The position numbers were made by a program, and so were the translations under genes. DNA of 64,000 nt. Source: Bog-257 sp963805985 (GTDB taxonomy: Bacteria; Acidobacteriota; Terriglobia; Terriglobales; Acidobacteriaceae). Every line of letters starts with the position of its first letter. The stretch's first letter is position 1. The stretch lies in the NCBI GenBank assembly GCA_963805985.1, contig CAWDWG010000008.1:372001-436000 (forward strand). Direction: 5' to 3'. This document shows, one piece after another, positions 43,678 to 53,520 of the stretch. The notes beneath the pieces are model-generated. The model did no database searches, had not been told where the DNA came from, and was given only the letters and a program-made list of their open reading frames with translations.

Positions 43678-44660
43678 CGGCCCGGATTTTCGCTTACATC
43701 GCACACAAGGCTGGAGTAGTTGACGATTCGGCCGTCGAGTTGCTGGCGGCCGCGAAGAAGATCGATGCTGCGGCTTCTCCGACCGCTGTGGTCGTTGGAT
43801 CGGGCGCTGAACTCGACGCCGCTTGCAACAGCCTGCTCGCTTTCTATCACGAGGTGTGGAAGATTGCGAGCGACAGCCTCGCCTATCCCAACGCCGAGCT
43901 GGTTCGCCAGGCCTTAGTGAAGGTGCTGCCGCAGGGCTGCATCGTCCTCGTTCCCCACAATCACTTCGGAATTGATCTTGGGCCGGGACTCTCGATCAAG
44001 CTAAACTCCGCGTTCGTCTCCGATGTAGTCGTAATCGATGGCATCGAAGGCGCGAACCTCAAAGTCGTTCGTCAGGAGTTCGGCGGACAGGTCAGCACTC
44101 ATGTCCGCTGCAACATCGCCAACGGCGCCGTGATCAATGTTCGTCCGGGCGCATTCAAGCCAATTGAAAGCGCAGCTGCCGCCGGCAAAGTTGTCGACCA
44201 GTCGGCGCAGGCCGGACCGCTCACCGCAAAGCGCCGTTACCTCACGACGATCGTTCCCGAAGCCGGTGATGTCGACATTACCAAAGAATCAGTGCTGGTA
44301 TCGGTTGGCCGCGGCATCGGCGAGAAAGACAACATTTCTATCGCCGAAGAGCTGGCGGAAGCGCTCGGCGCCGTCGTCAGCTGCTCGCGCCCTGTGGTCG
44401 ATGCCAAGTGGCTGCCGAAGTCGCGCCAGGTCGGCTCATCCGGGCAGACGGTGAAGCCGAAGATTTATCTGGCTTGCGGCATCAGTGGTTCGTTCCAGCA
44501 CCTGGCTGGGCTGAAGGGCAATCCCTTCATCGTCGCCATCAACAAGAACCCCAAGGCGCCGATCTTCCAGGTCGCCGAGGTTGGCATCGTCACCGACATG
44601 CTCGAGTTCATTCCCGAGCTGACCGAGAAGGTTCGCGAAATGAAGCAGGTCCCGGCGTAA
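43674..44660 (+). CDS. etfA: Electron transfer flavoprotein alpha subunit
   Basis: A 328-residue EtfA. The C-terminal FAD-binding domain is clear: LPKSRQVGSSGQTVKPKIY, ACGISGSFQHLAGL, IVAINKNPKAPIFQVAEVG. The N-terminal part has the usual alpha/beta fold. It forms the ETF heterodimer with EtfB, and the neighbouring EMO-like protein is the likely electron acceptor. Start overlap ATGA at 43674. Confidence 0.96.
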   Translation: MTARIFAYIAHKAGVVDDSAVELLAAAKKIDAAASPTAVVVGSGAELDAACNSLLAFYHEVWKIASDSLAYPNAELVRQALVKVLPQGCIVLVPHNHFGIDLGPGLSIKLNSAFVSDVVVIDGIEGANLKVVRQEFGGQVSTHVRCNIANGAVINVRPGAFKPIESAAAAGKVVDQSAQAGPLTAKRRYLTTIVPEAGDVDITKESVLVSVGRGIGEKDNISIAEELAEALGAVVSCSRPVVDAKWLPKSRQVGSSGQTVKPKIYLACGISGSFQHLAGLKGNPFIVAINKNPKAPIFQVAEVGIVTDMLEFIPELTEKVREMKQVPA

Positions 44661-44669
44661 GTGCTGGTT

Positions 44670-44779
44670 CACCACGGAAGCACGGAAGTCAGGGAACAGA
44701 ACAGAACAGAACAGAACACACATAGAAAAGAAGACACAACCAGAAGAAAAGATCCCGTGAGTTCCGTGCTTCCGTGGTG
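44670..44779. repeat. Inverted-repeat-bounded intergenic element C
   Basis: CACCACGGAAGCACGGAA (44670-44687) is perfectly complementary to TTCCGTGCTTCCGTGGTG (44762-44779). Inside lies a short tandem array, GAACA repeated five times (44694-44718). The element separates etfA from the acyl-CoA dehydrogenase gene. Confidence 0.75.
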
Positions 44780-44816
44780 ACCACGATTTCTAGATTCACG
44801 ACGAAAGGCGTTATCC

Positions 44817-46517
44817 ATGATCACCAAGAAAACCCTGCAACTCAGTCTGAAATCGCTGCGCGATTTCGCCAAGAAGCGCCTGTCCGACGAAGAGCTGATG
44901 GCGCTGGATGAGCGCGACGAATGTCCAGTGGAGATCGTCCGCCACATGAGCGATCCGGACAAGCTCGGCATCCAGCTGCTGTTCATTCCCGAAGAGTTCG
45001 GCGGCATGGGCGGCAGCACCTTCGATGTCTATCTGATCTGCGAGCAGATGGCGCGCATCGATCTCGGCGTTGCGACTTCGCTGTTCGCGACGTTCCTGGG
45101 CAGTGATCCGATCACCTTCGGCGCCACTCCCGAGCAGAAGAAAAAGTGGCTAGGCAAGATCGCCGACGAAGGCATTCTCTTCGCCTACGGCGCAACTGAG
45201 CCGGATGCCGGCAGCGACCTGGGCGCCCTGAAGACCACGGCTGACCGCGTCGAGAAGGACGGCAAGATCGTCGGCTACAAGATCAATGGCAGCAAGCAGT
45301 GGATCTCGAACGGCGGCATCGCCGACCACTACACGATTCTGGCCAGCACCCTTGCAGGACCTACCTGGTTCATCGTCGATGCAGGCACCAAGGGCTTTGC
45401 CCACGATAAGCCCGAAGACAAGCATGGAATTCGCCTGAGCAACACTGCAGCGCTGGCGCTTAACGATGTCTACGTTGACGCCGACCGCCTCGTTGGCGGC
45501 GTGGAGGGCCAAGGCCTGATCCAGGCGCAGATGGTGTTCGGCTACACCCGGGTGATGGTTGCGGCCTTTGGACTTGGCGCCGGATGGTCTGCGTTGGATC
45601 GCGCCATTCCTTATTCCACGAAGCGCATTCAGGGCGGCACTCCGCTGTCGGAGAAGCAGGGCTACACCCACAAGTTGATTGTCCCCCATGTCGTGAAGCT
45701 GGAAGCCGGTCGCGCCTATATCGAAGAGACGGCCGAGCGCATCGACGCCGCCACGGAAGGAAGCCTGAACACCGAAGGCGCGATCGCCAAATACATGTCA
45801 ACTGAGGCCGGCCATGCCGCTGCCGACGCCAGCATTCAGGCGTTGGGCGGCTATGGCTACACCCATGAATACATGGTGGAAAAGATCAGCCGCGACGTTC
45901 GCATCACCCGGATCTATGAAGGCACCTCCGAGATTATGGAGATGACGATCAGCCGCGATCGCTGGCAGCTTCACCTGAAAACGCGCGGCCAGCATTATCA
46001 CGATCGCGCGAAGCAGGTGGAAGCACTGCATGCCGCACATCCGAATGTTGGCGCGGACACGGCCGCATTGGCTTTGCACGCGCTTGCTGAAGTAATGGAG
46101 AAAGCGCGGGTCGGACGCTTGACTCGCTTCCAGCACATTCTGTTCCGCATTGGTAAGTGGATCGCGCATGCCGAGTGCGCCGCCACCCTGGCGCGGCGTG
46201 CCGCCCTTGCGGCTGAAGGCAGGCTCAACGAAAAGGCGAACGATCGCTTCGACGCGACGGCGCTGGCGGCGATCAGCCGAATCTTCGCACGCGAAGCTGC
46301 TTTGCTGGTTGCCGAAGATGGTCTGAGCTACATCATTGGCGCCGGCGGCCTGAGCGATGCGGAGATTCCTGCTTTCGAAGCAGCATTGGGCTTGACCGCG
46401 ATCCATCGCGCGCAAGCCGGTTTGGTCGCCGATATGGATTATGTTGCCGACGTGCTGTACGGACGTGCGAAGAAGCCGGCAGCACAAGAGTTGAAAGAAG
46501 TGGCCCTGGCTCGTTAG
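44817..46517 (+). CDS. Acyl-CoA dehydrogenase, long form
   Basis: A 566-residue acyl-CoA dehydrogenase with a C-terminal extension of about 170 residues, as in very-long-chain or ACAD9-like enzymes. FIPEEFGGMGGSTFDVYLICEQMARID, AYGATEPDAGSDLGALKTTA, KQWISNGGIADHYTI and ITRIYEGTSEIMEMTISRD (catalytic Glu in YEGTSE) are visible. The extension (HALAEVMEKARVGRLTRFQ...) may bind the membrane or dimerise. It sits between ETF and the large synthase, so it may act on that synthase's products as well as in beta-oxidation. Confidence 0.93.
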   Translation: MITKKTLQLSLKSLRDFAKKRLSDEELMALDERDECPVEIVRHMSDPDKLGIQLLFIPEEFGGMGGSTFDVYLICEQMARIDLGVATSLFATFLGSDPITFGATPEQKKKWLGKIADEGILFAYGATEPDAGSDLGALKTTADRVEKDGKIVGYKINGSKQWISNGGIADHYTILASTLAGPTWFIVDAGTKGFAHDKPEDKHGIRLSNTAALALNDVYVDADRLVGGVEGQGLIQAQMVFGYTRVMVAAFGLGAGWSALDRAIPYSTKRIQGGTPLSEKQGYTHKLIVPHVVKLEAGRAYIEETAERIDAATEGSLNTEGAIAKYMSTEAGHAAADASIQALGGYGYTHEYMVEKISRDVRITRIYEGTSEIMEMTISRDRWQLHLKTRGQHYHDRAKQVEALHAAHPNVGADTAALALHALAEVMEKARVGRLTRFQHILFRIGKWIAHAECAATLARRAALAAEGRLNEKANDRFDATALAAISRIFAREAALLVAEDGLSYIIGAGGLSDAEIPAFEAALGLTAIHRAQAGLVADMDYVADVLYGRAKKPAAQELKEVALAR

Positions 46518-46754
46518 TTCCAGGGTCTTGGTAGGTTAACGGGCATGAGCAGTGCGGTATTTTGCTCCGCCGTTCGAAGCATAAGACGTCTTCCAGTCTG
46601 CGGTCTGCCTGTGGCTGCGGATCCGAGGAATCGCCTCGCGGACCTGAAGAGCAGCACTGCTCGCGCGCACCAGCCTGAACAAGAGCTTTCCGTGGAGTGG
46701 ATCTGTCGACCTGCCTGGACAGACGCCCGCCCCACCTGAAGAGGGAACGTCATC

Positions 46755-49700
46755 ATGGAGAACACCGCACATCGAGCCATCGCAATCGTGGGAATCGGAG
46801 CGATTCTGCCCGACGCCCCAAACGCTCCGGCATTCTGGGACAACGTCAAGGCCGGTCGCTACTGCATCAGTGAGGTCACACCGGATCGATGGGATGCGGC
46901 CTCCTATTACGATGCCGATCACAACGCGCCGGACAAGACCTATTCCAAGATTGGCGGCTGGGTTCGGGAGTATGCCTGGGAGCCGATGAAATGGCATCTT
47001 CCCATACCGCCCCGCGTCGCCGATGCCATGGACGTGGCGCAGCAGTGGGCGATCGCCTGCACGCGCGAAGCGCTGGAGGATTACGGATACCCAAAGCGCG
47101 CCCTCGACCTTGATCGTACGGCGGTGATTCTCGGCAACGCCATGGCCGGGGAGAAACATTATCTGAGTTCGCTGCGCGTGTTCTTCCCTGAATATGCGCA
47201 TGAGTTGGCGGAGACCGCCGGCTTTGCTCACTTACCGGCGGAGTTGCAGCGCGAGATCACGGAGCAATTTCACGATCGTATGTCGAAGCGGCTTGCGCCT
47301 ATCACGGAAGACACCATGCCGGGCGAGCTGGCCAACTGCATGGCCGGCCGCATCGCGAATCTGTACAACTTCCATGGTCCGAATTTCGTTTGCGACGCGG
47401 CTTGTGCCTCGGCGATGGCGGCAATGAGCGCCGCGGTCAAGGGTCTGATTGAAAACGATTTCGACGCAGTTGTCACCGGCGGCGTGGACCGCAACATGGG
47501 TGCTCCAACCTTCGTGAAATTCTGTAAGATTGGCGCTCTATCTGCCACAGGAACAAGACCTTATGCCGAAGGTGCGGACGGCTTTGTGATGGGCGAAGGC
47601 ACCGCCCTCTTCTTAATGAAGCGGTTGGCGGATGCCGAGCGCGACCAGGACAAAATTTATGCCGTGTTGCGCGGCATTGGCGGATCGAGCGACGGCAAAG
47701 GGAAGGGAATCACCGCGCCGAATCCGATTGGGCAGAAGTTCTGTGTCGAACGCGCGTGGAAGAACGCCGGCCTCGAGCCCGCGATTGGGACGCTGATCGA
47801 GGGCCACGGTACCTCGACTCGAGTCGGCGATGTTGTCGAAGCCCAGAGCATGGCGGACATACTCAAGACTACAAGCCTCCCGCCGCATTCCGTGCCGCTG
47901 GGCTCGGTAAAGTCGAACATTGGACATCTGAAGGGTGCAGCGGGCGCTGCGGGAATGTTGAAGGCAGCTTTGGCTCTGCATCATAAGCAGCTGCCGCCCA
48001 GTTTGCACTGCGAGCATCCCAGCCCCGACATTGACTTCGCTCACTCGCCCCTTTATGTCAACACAGAACTGCGGCCATGGGACGTTCCGGCGGATGCGGT
48101 TCGTCGTGCCGGCGTCAGTGCTTTTGGATTCGGCGGGACGAACTTCCATATGGTTTTGGAAGAGCACATTCCTGGCAGGCTGAACGGCAATGGCAAGAAG
48201 TCAATCTCGGTTCCGGTAATGCCACCAGCCTCGCAACCGGTGCCAGTGCAAGCCAGTACCTCTGCTCCAGATGCTATAACAGCGGCCATTCCGATAGCGA
48301 GTGCTGCTCCGATTGCACCTCCAGCTGCGGTTGAGATCACGAATAAGGTCCCGCTACGCGGCGCGTTGGTGATTGGCGCCGAGTCCCAAGCCGCATTGCT
48401 CGATCGCCTTATCGCGGTGCAGAAGGCCGCCAAGGCCGGCAACGCACCTGCGCCCACATCTCCGCCAGAGTCCGATCTGCGTGCCCCCGAACGCCTGGTT
48501 ATCGATTACGGAGATGCCGCCGAGTTGGCCACCAAGTGCGCTGTCGCACTAAAGGCCTTCCAGGCAAATCAGCCGGCATTCTGGAAAGCGGTTCGAGCCC
48601 AGGGAATCTTCCGCGGACATGGTCCGGCGCCCAAAGTTGCATTTCTGTACACCGGCCAAGGCTCGCAATACGTAAACATGCTGCGCGGTATGCGCGAGAA
48701 AGAGCCGATTGTCGGCCAGACCTTCGCCGAGGCCGATCGCATCATGACACCCATGCTGGGCAAGCCGCTTAGCGAGTTCGTATTTGTTGATAAGGCGGAT
48801 CCCGTGGCCCTGGCGGAATCGGAGGAGAGTTTGCGCCAGACTGAGATTACGCAGCCTGCCGTGCTTACCGCGGACATTGCCATGACCCGGTTACTCGCGG
48901 CTTATGGCATTTATCCGGACATGACCATGGGACACAGTATGGGCGAATACGGGGCGCTGGTTGCATCCGGCGGGCTCTCCTTCGAAGACGGGCTGGACGC
49001 GGTGAGCGCGCGCGGCCGCGGCATGGCACGCGTCGCGGTTACCGACAAGGGCAAGATGGCCGCGGTGTTCGCGCCCATCGCTGAAGTCGAGCGCATCCTC
49101 AAAACGGTTAACGGCTACGTCGTCATCGCCAATGTCAACAGCAACACCCAGTCGGTAATCGGCGGAGCCAGCGACGCGGTTGAGAAAGCGTCACAGATCT
49201 TTCTGCAGGCGGGCTACGATGTCCGGGAACTCTCGGTCAGCCATGCGTTCCATACCTCGATTGTGGCAGGAGCCAGCGAGCCACTGATCGAGATGATGGG
49301 ACGTCTCGGCTTGCAGTCGCCGCGAATTCCGATTGTCGCCAATGTGACCGGTGAGTTCTATCCTACCGGGCCTGACGTGGTGCCGCAGATGATCGACCTG
49401 CTCGGAAAACAGGTGGCCGCGCCCGTCCAATTCATCAAGGGCCTGCACACGCTGTATGACGCTGGTGCGCGCGTGTTCGTCGAGGTTGGTCCCAAGAAGG
49501 CATTGCAGGGGTTTGCCGAGGATGTACTCGGCAGCGACCCGGATGTCTTCTCGCTCTTCACCAATCATCCCAAGCTGGAAGATCTCACGGCGTTCAACCA
49601 GGCCTTGTGCGGACTGTATGCAGCGGGGTTGGGCCGCGGGGTTGCGGCAATCTCATCCGAGATGCAGGCAAAGCAGACCCCGGTATCCGCTGTTGCCACG

Positions 49701-52106
49701 CAAGTGGACACCCAGAAGCAGGCCGTCGTCGCGCAGTCGGCTGCTCCGGCGATTCCAACACCGGTGATCCCAACTGTCACTTCCGAAGTCACAACATCAG
49801 GTAGCACAGTCCCATCGGCATCCCCTAACGGCGACAAATACGCTGAGCTAGGCCACTACTTCGCTGGCGTTTTGGATCGCGGCTGGGAGATCTATCAGGG
49901 CCAAAAGCCTGCAGCCAAGACTGAGCCGGTGGTGATCACGGGCGCGGCATTAGGTTTGCCCGGGACGGAGCACATCTTTGAGGACGGCAACATCGCACGC
50001 CTGTTAAACGGCGATCAATTCATCAGCCTGATCCCACCGGAGTTCCGTCGCGCCATGCTCGACAAGAACATCATTCGCCTGGTGAAGAGCGAGAACGGCG
50101 GCGCTGTGTTCGAGCGGATCGGAGATGTCGGCGATGTGATCAAGCTGGCGGGTCGCGGCCGCGAGTTCAATCTCGAAGCCGAGTTCGGCATCTCCGCTGA
50201 GCGCGTCGCCGCACTAGATCGCGTTACCCAGTTGGCGATTGCTGTCGGAATCGACGCCATGCGCGATGCTGGTATTCCACTGGTCATGCGCTATAAGACC
50301 ACAACCAAGGGAACCAAGCTTCCCGAACGCTGGGGCTTGCCCGACGCTTTGCGCGATGACACGGGCGTGATCATGGGTTCCGCGTTCCCGGGCTACGACT
50401 CCTTCGCCGAGATCATCTCGGGATATTGGGCCGACCGTGCCCGTCGGGAAGAGCTGGCGATGCTGGAGAAATGGAGCGCCCAGACGGCCAATGGACACTC
50501 TGGTCTCGGCCAGGAGGTCGCAAGACGCATCGACGAGTTGCGCGCCGAAATCGAGCAGAAGCCGTATGTCTTTGACCGGCGCTTCCTGCTCAGAGTCTTG
50601 TCGATGGGACACTCGCAGTTCGCCGAACTCATCGGTGCTCGCGGTCCCAACACGCAAATCAATGCAGCTTGTGCGACCACGGCGCAAGCCGTAGGTCTGG
50701 CGCAGGACTGGATTCGTGGCGGACGCTGCCGCCGCGTGATCGTCATCTCGGCGGACGACGTTACCTCCGACAACATGATCGGGTGGTTTGGCGCGGGCTT
50801 CCTGGCCAGCGGCGCTGCTGCCACGGACGAAGTGGTGGAAGAAGCCGCCATTCCGTTCGATCGCCGTCGCCACGGACTGATTATGGGTATGGGTGCTGCG
50901 TCCCTGGTGGTCGAGAGCGCTGAAGCGGCGCGGGAACGCGGAATCCAGCCTATCTGTGAAGTGTTGAGCGCAGTCACAGCCAACAGCGCTTTCCACGGAA
51001 CTCGTCTCGATGTGCAACACATCGGCCAGATCATGGAGGACCTGGTTGCTCAGGCAGAATCGTGCGGAGGCATTCAACGCCAACAGTTGGCGCCGCAGAT
51101 GGTCTTTGTCTCGCATGAGACCTACACCCCAGCGCGCGGCGGCAGTGCCTCGGCTGAGGTGCACGCATTGCGTCACGTCTTCGGCGACGCTGCCGATCAA
51201 ATCGTGGTCGCCAACACCAAAGGCTTGACCGGTCACGCAATGGCGACCGGCATCGAAGATGTCCTGGCCGTTAAGACGCTGGAGACGGGATTGGTGCCGC
51301 CTGTTGCCAACTTCAAGGAAGTCGATCCTGAGTTAGGTCTGCTGAATCTGTCGAAGGGAGGCAGCTATCCGGTGCAGTTCGCGCTGCACCTGGGTGCGGG
51401 ATTCGGCTCGCAGATCAGCATGATGTTGCTGCGCTGGGTCAAGACGCCTGATGGGATTCACCGCACTCCCGACAAACTGGGATATGGCTATCGCATCGCC
51501 GACCCGGCGGTGTGGAGCGGCTGGTTGAGCCGGGTTGCCGGATATGCGAAGCCGGAACTTGAAGTGGTCAAGCGCACACTGCGTGTGCACGACAACGGGC
51601 CGCAAGCGCGGGTCACGCCAATTGTGCAGGAGTCAAAGCCCGTCGTTGCGCCAGCCGCCGCCACCGTGACGGCGCGGCCGGCCTCGGCTGTGGTTGCGAA
51701 GACGGTTGTGGAGACGAAGCCGATGGCAGCTCCGCCGATTGCAACGCCTGAAGTTGCAAAGGCTGTGCCAGCGGTTAAGACTGCAGTTCAGTCGGCTGCT
51801 CCGATCGCGAAAATACAGACACGGTCAAAGATACGGTTAAAGAACGGATCCTGGCGCTGGCCGTCGACAAAACCGGTTATCCCGCCGACATGCTCGACCT
51901 TGATCTGGATTTGGAAGCAGATCTTGGCGTCGATACCGTCAAGCAGGCGGAAATCTTCGCCGCCATTCGCGAGATGTACAACATTCCGCGCGATGAAAAC
52001 CGCAAGCTGCGCGATTATCCGACGCTGGCGCATGTCATCCGCTTTGTGTACGAGAACCGGCCGGACCTGGCCGGGAAATCAGCGGCACCCGTACATGTCC
52101 CCGTAG
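46755..52106 (+). CDS. PUFA-synthase-like megasynthase, N-terminal part: KS-AT-KS
   Basis: First part of a type I iterative synthase. Domains in order: KS1 (residues 8-440) with DAACAS (Cys217), EGHGTSTRVGD and SVKSNIGHLKGAAG; a Pro/Ala linker; AT (about 620-920) with FLYTGQGSQY, GHSMGEYGAL (Ser728) and HAFHTS, a malonyl-type motif; linker; KS2 (about 1050-1590) with INAACATTAQ (Cys1306), SHETYTPARGG and VANTKGLTGHAMATG, a divergent but complete Cys-His-His set. After about residue 1685 the frame is wrong: the last 100 residues are nonsense, while the ACP region continues in the other frame. One extra A in the run at 51810-51813 would fuse the parts into about 3,130 residues. Confidence 0.9.
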   Translation: MENTAHRAIAIVGIGAILPDAPNAPAFWDNVKAGRYCISEVTPDRWDAASYYDADHNAPDKTYSKIGGWVREYAWEPMKWHLPIPPRVADAMDVAQQWAIACTREALEDYGYPKRALDLDRTAVILGNAMAGEKHYLSSLRVFFPEYAHELAETAGFAHLPAELQREITEQFHDRMSKRLAPITEDTMPGELANCMAGRIANLYNFHGPNFVCDAACASAMAAMSAAVKGLIENDFDAVVTGGVDRNMGAPTFVKFCKIGALSATGTRPYAEGADGFVMGEGTALFLMKRLADAERDQDKIYAVLRGIGGSSDGKGKGITAPNPIGQKFCVERAWKNAGLEPAIGTLIEGHGTSTRVGDVVEAQSMADILKTTSLPPHSVPLGSVKSNIGHLKGAAGAAGMLKAALALHHKQLPPSLHCEHPSPDIDFAHSPLYVNTELRPWDVPADAVRRAGVSAFGFGGTNFHMVLEEHIPGRLNGNGKKSISVPVMPPASQPVPVQASTSAPDAITAAIPIASAAPIAPPAAVEITNKVPLRGALVIGAESQAALLDRLIAVQKAAKAGNAPAPTSPPESDLRAPERLVIDYGDAAELATKCAVALKAFQANQPAFWKAVRAQGIFRGHGPAPKVAFLYTGQGSQYVNMLRGMREKEPIVGQTFAEADRIMTPMLGKPLSEFVFVDKADPVALAESEESLRQTEITQPAVLTADIAMTRLLAAYGIYPDMTMGHSMGEYGALVASGGLSFEDGLDAVSARGRGMARVAVTDKGKMAAVFAPIAEVERILKTVNGYVVIANVNSNTQSVIGGASDAVEKASQIFLQAGYDVRELSVSHAFHTSIVAGASEPLIEMMGRLGLQSPRIPIVANVTGEFYPTGPDVVPQMIDLLGKQVAAPVQFIKGLHTLYDAGARVFVEVGPKKALQGFAEDVLGSDPDVFSLFTNHPKLEDLTAFNQALCGLYAAGLGRGVAAISSEMQAKQTPVSAVATQVDTQKQAVVAQSAAPAIPTPVIPTVTSEVTTSGSTVPSASPNGDKYAELGHYFAGVLDRGWEIYQGQKPAAKTEPVVITGAALGLPGTEHIFEDGNIARLLNGDQFISLIPPEFRRAMLDKNIIRLVKSENGGAVFERIGDVGDVIKLAGRGREFNLEAEFGISAERVAALDRVTQLAIAVGIDAMRDAGIPLVMRYKTTTKGTKLPERWGLPDALRDDTGVIMGSAFPGYDSFAEIISGYWADRARREELAMLEKWSAQTANGHSGLGQEVARRIDELRAEIEQKPYVFDRRFLLRVLSMGHSQFAELIGARGPNTQINAACATTAQAVGLAQDWIRGGRCRRVIVISADDVTSDNMIGWFGAGFLASGAAATDEVVEEAAIPFDRRRHGLIMGMGAASLVVESAEAARERGIQPICEVLSAVTANSAFHGTRLDVQHIGQIMEDLVAQAESCGGIQRQQLAPQMVFVSHETYTPARGGSASAEVHALRHVFGDAADQIVVANTKGLTGHAMATGIEDVLAVKTLETGLVPPVANFKEVDPELGLLNLSKGGSYPVQFALHLGAGFGSQISMMLLRWVKTPDGIHRTPDKLGYGYRIADPAVWSGWLSRVAGYAKPELEVVKRTLRVHDNGPQARVTPIVQESKPVVAPAAATVTARPASAVVAKTVVETKPMAAPPIATPEVAKAVPAVKTAVQSAAPIAKIQTRSKIRLKNGSWRWPSTKPVIPPTCSTLIWIWKQILASIPSSRRKSSPPFARCTTFRAMKTASCAIIRRWRMSSALCTRTGRTWPGNQRHPYMSP

Positions 52107-53520
52107 CAGTCGCTCCCGCCGTTCAACCGGTTGCGAAGCCGACAGCAACAGTTGCAACTCCCGCGGAAGGACCACATGCTGCGCCATCCATTTCGCCGGA
52201 GTCGATCAAAGCGAAGGTGCTCGAGATCGTGGCGGAGAAGACCGGCTATCCACAAGAGATGCTGGACTTGGATCTCGATCTTGAGGCCGATCTGGGCATC
52301 GACACCGTGAAGCAGGCAGAGATGTTCGCCGCCGTGCGCGCCGCTTACAACATCCCGCGCGACGAGAACATGAAGCTGCGTGATTTTCCAACGCTCGCGC
52401 ACGTGATTCAGTTCGCGCAACAGCGGCAACCGGGCGCGGTGTCGACAGCGTCCGCCGTCACAGCAGAGGAGAAGAAGGCTGGCGTCGTGGCTGTAGCTCC
52501 CGTAGCGCCAGCACCGCTGGCCACTGCAACGGTGCCTCCTGTCCCAGCCGTTTCTTTGGAGTCGATCAAGGCGAAGGTGTTGGAGATCGTCGCGGAGAAG
52601 ACCGGATACCCGCAGGAGATGCTGGATCTGGATCTCGATCTCGAAGCCGATCTGGGCATCGACACGGTCAAGCAAGCTGAGATGTTCGCGGCCGTAAGGG
52701 CTGCCTACAACATCCCACGCGACGAGAACATGAAGCTCCGAGACTTTCCTACTCTGGCGCACGTAATCCAGTTCGCGCAGGAGCGGCAGCCCGGCGCAGT
52801 CCAGGCACAAGCGCCGGGTGTCACCGCTAAGGCGAAGCAGGTTGACATTGTCGCTCCCCCTCCGGCATCGCCGTCAGCTGTAGTCACCACGGCGCCCGCG
52901 GCGGTTGAAGTGCAGCCTATCGGGGCGGTGTCTTTGGATGCGATCAAGGCGAAGGTGCTGGAGATCGTGGCCGAGAAGACCGGATACCCGCCGGAGATGC
53001 TGGATCTAGACCTCGACCTCGAAGCCGATCTCGGCATCGACACGGTCAAACAGGCGGAGATGTTTGCCGCCGTCCGGGCTGCCTACAACATCCCGCGTGA
53101 CGAGAACATGAAGCTGCGCGACTTTCCAACTCTGGCGCACGTGATTCAGTTCGCGCAGCGCGGAATAGGAGCGTCTGTACAAAGTTTCGCTGCGGCAGAG
53201 GCAGAGCCGGCGACGGCAACAGCAATCACCCAAGACACTGCTCCTGCACCAGTTGTTGCTGGGGTGACGCCTGTGGTCTCGGAAGTTTCTCTGGAGTCAA
53301 TCAAGCAAAAGGTGTTAGAGATCGTTGCCGAGAAGACGGGTTATCCGCCGGAGATGCTCGACCTTAATCTGGATCTCGAGGCCGATCTCGGCATCGACAC
53401 CGTCAAGCAGGCGGAGATGTTTGCCGCAGTGCGCGCGGCCTACAACATTCCGCGCGACGAGAACATGAAGCTGCGCGACTTTCCGACCTTGGCGCATGTG
53501 ATCCAGTTTGCCCAGGATCG
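51812..53520 (+). repeat. Five tandem ACP-coding repeats
   Basis: Five DNA units of 357-378 bases, marked by the Thr codons of the GIDTVK motif at 51935 (ACC), 52304 (ACC), 52664 (ACG), 53042 (ACG) and 53399 (ACC). Units 2-5 are almost identical as protein but differ at many third codon positions. Linkers are Ala/Pro/Val-rich. Confidence 0.9.

Noticed and set aside
46545..46739. A 64-codon frame between the acyl-CoA dehydrogenase and the synthase
   Set aside because: No ribosome site, no homology-like features, Arg/Ser-rich composition; probably a leader region.
50214..51236. A 340-codon minus-strand frame opposite KS2
   Set aside because: Shadow of the synthase reading frame; the KS motifs on the plus strand settle the coding strand.
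51805..51830. Programmed -1 frameshift between the two synthase parts
   Set aside because: The frame would fit a -1 shift, but the bases GCG AAA ATA form no X-XXY-YYZ slippery site and no strong downstream stem was seen. An indel is simpler.
51812..53520. The ACP array as an assembly collapse or duplication artefact
   Set aside because: The units differ at many silent positions and have distinct linkers, so they are real separate copies.
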